Assembly (NCBI GenBank): GCA_000827205.1
Contig: KN832554.1
Location: 985,263 to 1,049,262, forward strand
Direction: 5' to 3'
DNA length: 64,000 nucleotides
From: Plicaturopsis crispa FD-325 SS-3
Lineage: Eukaryota > Basidiomycota > Agaricomycetes > Amylocorticiales > Amylocorticiaceae
Shown here: piece after piece, positions 55,040 to 64,000 of the stretch
How the letters are laid out: the number at the start of each line of letters is the position of its first letter
Position numbering within the stretch: position 1 is the stretch's first letter
Made by a program: the position numbers and the translations under genes
The notes under the pieces: generated by a model
What the model was told of the DNA's origin: nothing
The model's database searches: none
Seen by the model: the letters and a program-made list of their open reading frames with translations, nothing else

Positions 55040-57977
55040 ATGCCTCCTCGAAGACGCGCCCAGTTTAACCAGGATGCTATCGACCAGCAGCTCCAGCAAA
55101 TCCATCTTCTTGACCCAGCTTCTTCATCCGAAAACCTTGAGCAACTAGGTCCAGTAATCAAGCAGATTCATGCAAACAGACAACAAGAGGCGTATCTGCG
55201 CACCGTCCAGAGCTTGATTGAAGCGAAAGATGCAGAAATAGAGGCCATATGCGGGGACAACTACCAGGACTTCATCTCGTCTGTGTCGACTTTATTCACC
55301 GTCAAGTCCTACACCACCAACTTGCGCGAGAAGATCACCTCGCTAGATGCCAGTGTTTCACAGGTTGGCCGAGGTTTGGTAGAGAAGAAGAAGGCGATGC
55401 TGCAGTCCAAGAAGACGGCTGCGAACTTGGACGAGGCTATCGATACATTGCAGGCATGTCTGCGAGTCCTCGACGTCGTCGACCGTGTTGGAGAAATGGT
55501 CAAGGAGGGGAAATACTGGAGCGCTTTACGGGTTCGTTCATCTCAATTTCGAGCTCTCTATCGTAGTGTAGTTGATGTATTGTATTTCCACAGTCCCTTG
55601 AAGATATTCAGAGTCTGCCCCCGACATCATTATCTCAAACGCCGTTCTTTCAGCACCTTCTGTCGTCGCTGCCATCCTTACGCGGGCAGATCAAGGATGC
55701 CGTGACCGCATCCATGAAACAGTGGCTCCTGGAGATACGAAATGTGAGCGCACAGGTTGGAAAGCTTGCCCTGGAGTCCATGGAATCTCGGACAAGACGG
55801 TGGCGAGCACGACGGGACAAGGACCCGATGCTTCGCATGAGCCGTGTTGGCAGTGCGGTAGAAATGGTCACGTACGAAAAGACCGAGTGTGCGTGGTATT
55901 CACCAACATATGTGTGTGATCTTTATCTAACCCGAAGAACAGACAACGTACTAGATAATGACCGGCTCAAAGTCGACTTCAAGCCGCTATTCCAATGCAT
56001 TCACATTTATACCACCCTTGACTCGTTAGACGAGTTAAGAAAATCATACCAAGCTGATCGCACAGTAAGCCTCCTTGTCTACTTTTGTGTTTTCTGATGC
56101 TAAGTCTGTGTCCTCAGGCCCAATCAGACCTTATTTTACCGAGCCCTCTACCATTAGCATCCCTCATATCACTCACCCAAGAAATATCCGGATTTTTCAT
56201 CATCGAGACCCACGTCCTCGATAATACAGGCAGTTTCCGCTCGGAGCGGGAAATAGAAGAGCTATGGGATGCTCTTGTCAGCCGACTGTCGTTGGGTATC
56301 GAGTACTCGCTGCGTGCGGAGACAGACCCAGATGCTTTCCTGCGGGTGAAGGAATGCCTCATTGGCTTTATCATGACTATGGAGGTATGTCAGGAAAGTC
56401 TAGTGTTGTAAAGATGGCTGACGAGTCGGTTCACAGTCATACTTCTACGCGACGAACTCGTTACATTCTTTCATCCTGGTTTTGTTTGAGAAATACGCCA
56501 TGCTACTGGAGAAACAGTTCAGTCGACGCTTTGACGACGTGCGTGTTCCTGTCCTCGATTGACCTTGCCAAACCGCTTATATCGAACTACAGATTGTTCT
56601 CAGAGACGATCACACCAACATGTTCGTGCAAAACGCGACTGAACTCGAATCTGTCCTCTCGGTAGTTTGGCTCAATCCTACAGAACAAGAGGAGTTGAAG
56701 CAGTGAGTTGCTTATGCTGCGTTTTCCTTTGTGTACTCACATATCTTCAGGACTGCGCTACCCTTGAATCTGCCATGGTCTCAGAGCTTTTACCTCTGCT
56801 GCCAAGATGTGCGTTGTCCCGAACTCAAAGAACGTAGAAAATTCACTGAATCCGCTACTTCAGATCCGGAGTTTCATACAGAAATTCTACCAATTCGTGG
56901 AAGGTGTAAGCCAGCACCATCGGAACATCGACGAACTTCTGAGCAAGGTATGCGATCCATGGGCTGCCACTTTATCGTGCTGACGGGATTGCTCAGTCTC
57001 TCGATACACTGCTCTCGGCACATGTTAGCGAGAGCATCGGCAAACGACTTGCGGGCACATCGACGCTGTCTCAGATAGCGCAGATCGTGACAAATCTTGA
57101 ACACTTCCAGATTGCTTGCTCTGAGTTGGAACGATCTCTGACGAGTCTTCGGTCGGTATTCATCTTTCTGGGTGGCAAGTGGGCGCTCTAAACCTTGAAT
57201 TTTTCGCACAGGTCAACCCAGCGGGGTGGGACCATCCGACTCACCGCGGCCACATCCTTCGCATCGACGCTCTCCCGCGCACTACAGCGCATCTCAGGGC
57301 TGATCAACTCCAAGCTCGATGATTTCTTCGAGCTCTCTGAGTATGACTGGACTCCGCAGTCACGGGAAGACGCGCCGAGCATGTACCTGTATGAGCTCGT
57401 CAACTGGCTCACGACCGTCGTCGACTCGCTAGTGATAAAGGAACAGTACAAAAATGAAGCCTATCGAGGCGCAGTGGCGTATATCGCGGAGTGCTTGATG
57501 GTACGCGTCGCTCCCTTCTCAATCGTGCTACTCGCATTAACGCGAGAAACCGCAGGATTTTTTGGCGGGACGAAATATCCCGATGATGAACGAGAACGCG
57601 ATCTCCAACATTTTGGTTGACGTTGACTTCCTGGAGGACGAGTTCAAGCGCATTGGCCGATCGCACTTGACGTCTGTATTCACTGAACTACGCATGGTAT
57701 GTGCCGACAATCATTATCATTTACCTGAAGCACGATCGTGACATCTTATCCCCAGACGACCTCAATCGTTCTTACGGATACTGTCCAAGAGTATTTAATT
57801 CCAGCAAATCGCCAAACCTCGTACAGTTCTGTAAAACACAAACGGCTACAGGCTCTTCTCGACAAGTTGGCCAAGTACGGGGCTTCCACTCGAGATGCGG
57901 CAAGTAGGGAGAAGGGGGAGAAACGGAGGAAGGAGGCGAATTCAGTTGGCAGCCTGTTCCCTGGTGAGGGACGCTGA
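55040..57977 (+). CDS. SEC15: Exocyst complex subunit Sec15
   Basis: Exocyst subunit that receives the Rab GTPase Sec4 on secretory vesicles. The start MPPRRRAQFNQDAIDQQLQQ is followed by IHLLDPASSSENLEQLGPVI, EAKDAEIEAICGDNYQDFIS, LVEKKKAMLQSKKTAANLDE, AIDTLQACLRVLDVVDRVGE, KEGKYWSALRSLEDIQSLPP and LRGQIKDAVTASMKQWLLEI-R, which closely follow Sec15/EXOC6. Later blocks include VDFKPLFQCIHIYTTLDSLD, ISGFFIIETHVLDNTGSFRS, LHSFILVLFEKYAMLLEKQF and DDHTNMFVQNATELESVLS. The C-terminal domain ends TTSIVLTDTVQEYLIPANRQ, then a basic tail and GSLFPGEGR. About ten introns of 50-60 nt. Stop TGA at 57975-57977; about 765 residues. Confidence 0.93.
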
Positions 57978-58323
57978 TGGATCGACGAGCTCGAGGTCCG
58001 TCATGTACTTATTTCATAGTACTCAAGTTGTATTTTCCACCATAATTTAGGGACCTCCGCGGTCAACTTTATATGTAAGAAGGGGTGTAAGAAGAGCATC
58101 TGTGCTCCGTTTATATGGACAAGATTTAAAGCTAGTAAAAGCCAGAGAAAGAATGAGATTGGCAGAGTTGAAAATAGCGACTAGACGGATACGAGGATAA
58201 GGCGAGGGTGCACATGGGAAGGCGGTGCGGGGTGTAAATTTTCTTCGACAGCGTGAGGGATCGTGGACGTGTATCAACGTTAAATCAGAACCCGAAACGT
58301 GAATACGAGAGAAAAGACATCCA
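57978..58323. other. convergent intergenic region
   Basis: About 350 bp between the SEC15 and ARF1 3' ends. No gene, only probable 3' UTRs. Confidence 0.5.
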
Positions 58324-59153
<830 letters not shown>

Positions 59154-59571
59154 GGTTTACTATGGTACGGAGTGCGGTGAAGGGGGAAGGTGGTCGTCGA
59201 GGTTTGAGATGGAGTCGTGAGCAAGCTCGGCGCGGTCAAGAGTTGCTGAGTCGTTTCGAACTCCGCACCTGTGGCGCACCGACGCTTTATACCAGAAATT
59301 TATACCGCTTCCGAGTTTTATCCACAGCCTCTTCTGGAACACGTTCAGAAGTGAAATTGTCATGAGCGCCGGGCGGGGGATTAGAATCATGTTTATGATT
59401 GACAGGGTCCAGGCGGAGCGGGAGAGATTAGAAACTACTACTGGTCTACACGCGTACAACACAAGATAAATACAGAGGATTATTGAGAAGGTAAAAGTTC
59501 AGTGAAGGTACGGTGCGCGATTAAATAGGTACTAAGCAACTTTTGGGAGGCCAGAAGAGAACGTCCGCGTG
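59154..59571. promoter_or_regulatory. ARF1 upstream region and 3' end of the DSP gene
   Basis: A 418-bp gap. On the minus strand, TATA-like TATAAA elements occur about 130-150 bp upstream of the ARF1 start (around 59285-59305). Confidence 0.35.
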
Positions 59572-60352
59572 TTAGCTCGACGACCCGGTAGGGGGTCCAC
59601 TGTGACTGCCCCCACTGCCACTAGCCTGAGACGCTGCGCGCAGTCGACGCTCGATCTGGTGACGCCAATTCCAGTAGATCCCGTTGGAGGGAGTCGGGTT
59701 GTACTGGCATAGCTGGAAAAGGACGAGCTGTTCGACGAAACCAGGGTTGGGCCATATCTGTTCACGTCCTGTGAATTTCATTGTGACTCGTCAGCCTGGT
59801 TGCATACGCGAAAAAAACAGGTAACTCACGTCGTCGAACCATGTCCAGCGCCTGTGAAGCATTCATAGGCTCAGGACGCGACCACATGACTGGAAGAGGT
59901 ACGTGGTCAGCTACCGACTTGAACGGACACGAGTAAGATTGACATACGATATGCTGCAACAACGACTGCAGATTGAGACTGACCATAGGCACAGTGCACG
60001 AGCACGGTGCCGCGGTGTTGTCTGGCCTGGTGGATGAAGCGACAGGCAGCCGGGAGGTGAATTAACAGATCCGCATAGTCCACGTCGTCGACCGGGATGC
60101 GCATATGGGTCATCCCAGATTCCGGAGATTCCGCCGGAATAGGGTCAGTACATACAGATAGTATGTGCGTAATTCCCCTTTCCGAAAGCGATCGTGTAGA
60201 CCGGGCGGCTACCAAACTATATAGAGGAACAAAAATGGACAAGGTCAGTAAAATGATATAGTGCGCGCACAGCAAGCCTATAGAAGGAATAGAACGTACT
60301 TGCCCAACCACAGACCAGGCTCGATCTCGGAGACGTTTTTCCAGCCTGGCAT
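59572..60352 (-). CDS. Dual-specificity-phosphatase-like protein lacking the catalytic Arg
   Basis: Small DSP-fold protein of about 200 residues. The start MPGWKNVSEIEPGLWLGNLV is at 60350-60352, followed by RSLSERGITHILSVCTDPIP, MTHMRIPVDDVDYADLLIHL, ACRFIHQARQHRGTVLVHCA, the signature loop HCAYGQSQSAVVVAAYLMW and PMNASQALDMVRRREQIWPN-PGFVEQLVLFQ, all in DSP order. The general-acid Asp (in PVDDVDYAD) and nucleophile Cys (59991-59993) are kept. The Arg of HCX5R, needed to bind phosphate, is Gln (CAA, 59973-59975). This points to a pseudophosphatase or a phospho-binding protein. A GTCAGT lies inside the loop, so alternative splicing from there to the next acceptor would delete the loop; I consider this less likely. 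The C-terminus is Ser/Gly-rich (ASGSGGSHSGPPTGSSS). Confidence 0.8.
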
Positions 60353-61491
60353 TTGACGCGCCGTAGCTCGAATGCCTGCGTCCATTGACGATGAAGCAAC
60401 TTGGTCTCATTTTCCTCCACTGCATTTGTACTTTTCACCAGGGGGTGACATAGTGCTACGGACGATGTTGTTCTCCGTCGGTGGGCCTCGGCTACGCGTA
60501 ACTGCTGGACCGTATGAACGGGATTAGCTGCTCAGCATTGGCAAACGAGCGTACTACACAGCAAGAAAGGCTAAGGGCGGTGCGCACGTGGCGCCTTTTG
60601 GGCGCACCGCCACCGTATACGAATGACGCACCTCGATATCTCTTTTGAGTGGCAGTGTAGTCGATCCGCTAAGCAAAATGCCTATTCGCGAGAACCTAGT
60701 CGATCCGCTCGGACGTCATCGATGTCCGCCCCGAAACCCATGGTGAGTGATAGGGAATGCCTCTCGCCGGATATTAGACGCTGGGATCCGTTCCTGCACA
60801 ACGTGGTTATGGGAACAGCTTTGGGACGCCTCCGAGTCGCGCGGGTCCTGAGAGAGGGCGAGCAGGGCGGATACTGCATGTTTCAGCTTCAAGTGCCTAG
60901 TAGCAGTATTGAGCCGCTCAAAATGCGTTGTTGCGCCAGTGTTGCGACAGAACCGTTAACTGTGTGGGAAATCCAAGTCTCGTGTCGGTGCCGTGCCTTA
61001 GTAAGGACGCAGGCCATCGCCGATGATTGGTCGGGGACCTTGCGACGATTCTTGCGTTTGGGACGCACTACGGTGGAAGTCGCGCCGGACTGGTCCTTCG
61101 AAGGGCGGGGATGCGTCGCAAGTGCTTGAAATGCTAATGCTGTTACTGAGATCGGTAGCGAGATTGCGAAGATGCTGCTATACACCGGAATCCGGTCCTT
61201 CCAAGTGTACACAGGACAAATGCAGGACAGATGCTCAACATGAGGAGCGAAGGCAGAATTTTCGGACGAGACACCGACAAGGAGCAAGCAGGAGGAAGTC
61301 CTGGCTTCCGTCACGCGAAAACCTCGAGGCGGGTTGCAGTATTACGTAATCGCCCTGGGAACGTAACGAAAACGCCGTTTCAAGATGGGTTGGTGGGCTT
61401 ATAGCGCTGTAACTTACAACCTGGACACGCACCTATTGGCCTACCCCATACCCTTTCCTCCTTGCCTTCAAATCCGAATACCTATATCCTG
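60353..61491. other. region with an unassigned open frame
   Basis: About 1.1 kb between the DSP start and the small basic protein. A plus-strand open frame at 60623-61129 (168 codons) overlaps a minus-strand frame at 60889-61314. Neither shows a known motif or a clear splice pattern. A local GGTGCG/CGCACC inverted pair sits at about 60576-60608. It may be promoter plus chance frames. Confidence 0.4.
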
Positions 61492-62057
61492 ATGTTGAGT
61501 ATCGAGTGGGATTCTGTACGTTAGAGATTTGTCCAAAATCTAGTCTTCTTACTCATATAAGTTTGTAGGACTTTCATTCCGACGGCCGTCGAAGGAAAAG
61601 ACCGAAGGCATCCACAGTCCATGGCTGGCTCGCAAAGATGAGAGGGACGTTGCTGGGGAACGAGCGGTTGCGCAGCAGGGGAATGCGAGAGATGAAGGAA
61701 GCACGCGCAATCCGCAGATACAAGAAGCAGAAGCGTGCACAGGCTAGCCGTAGGAGAGGCGGCATTCTTTCCTCGTTGTTTGGTGGTGGAGGAAAGAAGC
61801 GCAAGGCCAGTGTAGAGAGTCGAGCCCTAGTACGGAGGGAGCCCTCAGGTCGGAGGGGTAGCGGGCATCACTATGTGGCGAACGGCCCGGGAGGCAGAGG
61901 CGGACCCCCACAACGACCAACGCAACCTACGCGGCACACCTCGCGTCGATCGACTCGAGACTCTACACGGAGCGTACCCCAGCGAAGGTCCACCAAGGAC
62001 TCGTCGCATTCGGCTCGATCACCGCCACCGCGGCGTGGCTCCACAGGACGGAGATGA
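61492..62057 (+). CDS. small basic protein with CsbD-like segment
   Basis: About 170 residues in two exons (61492-61515 and 61569-62057, 53-nt intron with GTACGT donor and TTGTAG acceptor). The joined start is MLSIEWDSDFHSDGRRRKRP. The middle segment WLAKMRGTLLGNERLRSRGM-REMKEARAIRRYKKQK resembles CsbD-type stress-response repeats (G-x-L-x-G-N-x-x-L-x-x-x-G) known from bacteria and from short mushroom proteins. It continues RRRGGILSSLFGGGGKKRK and an Arg/Ser/Pro-rich tail with repeated RRSTRDSTRS and RRSTKDSSHSARS units. The very high basic charge suggests binding to nucleic acid or membrane, but no function is established. The CsbD link is by eye. Confidence 0.6.
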
Positions 62058-62784
62058 TTTGCGCATGCACGAGAGGATATCCCTTCCGCTGCGGATGTGC
62101 GGATTCAATAGATGAGGATGACGATTCACGACAGAGACGAACCGTATGTCCTGCACGACTTCTTATTTCCCATTATTTTTTCTGCTGGCTCAGAACGACG
62201 TATTTAAACATTATTGCCTACCATACATAACACTCCTTAGCTTGTATCCAAATGCGCTGTACAGAATAGACACTCACTCGGCACCAATGACCTGTATCAG
62301 CGTTATCTCGACTTCAAATCGATGTACACGAGTCGGTGAGAGGCGATATGACGTGGAGATGAAGGGGCATCCATGAATTGAAAATATTGGAGCGATATGA
62401 GAGACAGACGAAGGAGAAGTGAGGTGTCGATGCGAGAGGAGGGCGCACTGCAAATTAATGGACAGTCGGCTGTGCACGAGCCGGCGACATTTACGCGAAA
62501 TGCGCGTGACTGACTCGGCAAGGCGACGCGACCACTTGAAGGCACTTGGTGGCGTTGGTTGAGGAACCGTAGATGACAACATGGGGAGGAAATACTCAAC
62601 CCATCACCCTCGCTTCCTTGTAATGTCAAAGTCACCAGGTTGGCGCAAAATACATTGATTGCAGATACTCATAGTAGTGTGCTCCTAGGATGTGTCTCGG
62701 CGAACGGTGCCAGATATCGACTAACCACGGAGAGTCAAGTCAGATTTGAATCATTGAGGGGACGTAAAGCTGGAAACACACCAA
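62058..62784. other. convergent intergenic region
   Basis: About 730 bp between two 3' ends; no coding or RNA feature was recognised. Confidence 0.45.
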
Positions 62785-63845
62785 CTAGCTTTCGCCAGTA
62801 GCTGGATCCCCAGCCACCACCTTCTTCTTTTTCCGTCGTTTGCGCTTCTTTTTTGGACTTCCTTCGCCTTTGTTGTCGTCTTCGATGTAGGCTGGTGGTC
62901 CATCCAGGTTCAGGAGAGGTATGTTCATCACCACATCAGGCTTGCGGTTTCGTGACGGGGAAATCGTTGGAGGTAACGATCCGGTTGTATCGTTCAGCTT
63001 CTGTGATGAACCGTTGGGTAGCTTTTGATGTGCTGAACAATGCGTGAGTACACTACTCATGGTAGCATCAATCATGGCAGCTTACCGCTCGGCTCACTAG
63101 TTGTGGGACCTGGTGAGGATCGGGGGATATTTGGTGAGGTTAACGATGACCGGGAGGACTCGCCGACAGAGATTGCGTTCGGTAGTGGGGAGTGGGTGAC
63201 AGAGGTATCGTGTTTCTTCTTCTTCTTGTGAGGCTTCGTGAATGATGTATTCACTGTGGACGTGTCCGCAGCATTCGCATTCGCATCCGCTAGGGCTGTA
63301 CCGACGCTTGTATTTGGGGTCGGCGGGCTGGCAGCAGGAATAGGTTGTGTCGCGGACCCGCTTTGCTCCAGTTTCTTCTTCTTGTTTCTCTTACTGCCCG
63401 CCGTTCCAAATGGATCCACCTTGAGCTTACGCTTGATAGCGCCTCCTCTGCTTTCACCCTCATCGTCGGAGGGTTCCCGTTGCTTGACTTCATCATCTTC
63501 CTCCCTGGCTCTTTTCTTCCCGCCTTTTCCCGTCAAGTGGTTCTTGAGCCGCGCAGCGTCGCGCGACGTTCCTGCGGACTCGGGTATCGGTGCGCCCACT
63601 CCAAGCCTAGACACACGGATTAGTTGGAACAGTCACAGGGAATATATGAACAGGCCGTACCTCGCTGGTCGCCGCATGTATTCTTGGAGCTCCCGCTCCG
63701 TGTCATTCTGCGATTTCACCAACGATTTACTCGAAGGTTTTATCCAGGACGCGACCATGTTCTGGGCGAAGGACATGGACAAGTCGATTTGAGCCTGCAA
63801 GGTTTCGACATCCATTTCCTCGCCTTCCGGAGTGTCCGTGGCCAT
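62785..63845 (-). CDS. DUF3245-like basic nuclear protein
   Basis: About 315 residues in three exons. The start MATDTPEGEEMDVETLQAQI (ATG 63843-63845) leads to DLSMSFAQNMVASWIKPSSK, SQNDTERELQEYMRRPARLG and VGAPIPESAGTS. The 'W-[IL]-x-P ... RPxRLGxGA' arrangement is the one I associate with the fungal DUF3245 family of unknown function. The remainder is disordered with several nuclear-localisation-type clusters: KGGKKRAREEDDE, KRNKKKKLEQ, KPHKKKKKHD and KKKRKRRKKKKVV at the C-terminus. Introns lie after RPAR and after EPSG. The Lys-rich clusters suggest a nucleolar or RNA-related location, which is inference. Confidence 0.65.
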
Positions 63846-64000
63846 GGTTATCCAAGATGTAGGTGGAAAAAAAACCAGTATATGTCGGAGAAACAAATCG
63901 TTATAGCACTTCGTAAGACATGCGCAGATAAGTAGAGTCGAGTAGCGAGACGATCATCGAAGTCAAGAGCAAACAAATCTGAGTGGTTCCGCCGCGCCTG
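63846..64000. other. window edge, upstream of the DUF3245-like gene
   Basis: The 155 bp up to the window end; it probably contains the promoter of the minus-strand gene. Confidence 0.4.

Overview
This is a nuclear, intron-dense window from a filamentous basidiomycete, most likely an Agaricomycete. Almost every gene is split by introns of about 48-75 nt with GT-AG ends and CTNAC-type branch points, intergenic spaces are often only 100-400 bp, and the reconstructed proteins are fungal housekeeping families plus several proteins of a kind known mainly from mushrooms. Genus cannot be read from the sequence. I see no rRNA operon, CRISPR array, intact transposon or virus-derived element.

Layout. 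0.2-13.5 kb: ESCRT-III VPS60 (-), a degenerate aminoglycoside-phosphotransferase-like protein (+), a MetX-family serine/homoserine O-acyltransferase (-), an unrecognised Ser/Pro-rich protein (+), ESCRT-III DID2/CHMP1 (-), SVP26/TEX261 cargo receptor (+), BTB protein (-). 13.8-25.1 kb: synaptojanin-type phosphoinositide phosphatase (+), SF3A3 (-), eIF4A3/FAL1 (+), a gene-poor 2.9 kb gap, SF3B6 (-). 26.4-36.2 kb: a coiled-coil protein with a basidiomycete C-terminal domain (+), LCL2 (-), RNA polymerase I largest subunit (+), a Ser-Pro-rich KEN-box protein (+). 36.8-48.8 kb: Laa2/aftiphilin-like protein (-), RIX1/PELP1 (-), exocyst SEC10 (+), an HSL-type alpha/beta hydrolase with a long tail (+). 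49.2-64 kb: two tandem alpha-tubulins (+ +), a GPP-like HAD phosphatase (-), exocyst SEC15 (+), ARF1 (-), a dual-specificity-phosphatase-like protein lacking the signature arginine (-), a small basic CsbD-like protein (+), and a DUF3245-like nuclear protein (-).

Functional threads. Membrane traffic dominates: two ESCRT-III subunits, two exocyst subunits, ARF1, SVP26, synaptojanin and a clathrin-adaptor accessory. A second group is RNA processing: SF3A3, eIF4A3 and SF3B6 within 7 kb, the first two divergent from a 125-bp shared promoter. A third is ribosome synthesis: Pol I largest subunit and RIX1.

No clearly new multi-gene system is visible. The most interesting signals are in gene structure and lost catalytic residues: the Pol I catalytic motif is encoded across micro-exons of 14, 18 and 21 nt; micro-exons of 10, 11 and 17 nt occur in other genes; three GC-AG introns are needed to restore conserved frames; the tandem alpha-tubulins differ by four introns; and one kinase-like and one phosphatase-like protein appear catalytically dead. 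All exon joins were made by eye from splice signals and protein conservation; none was tested against transcripts.
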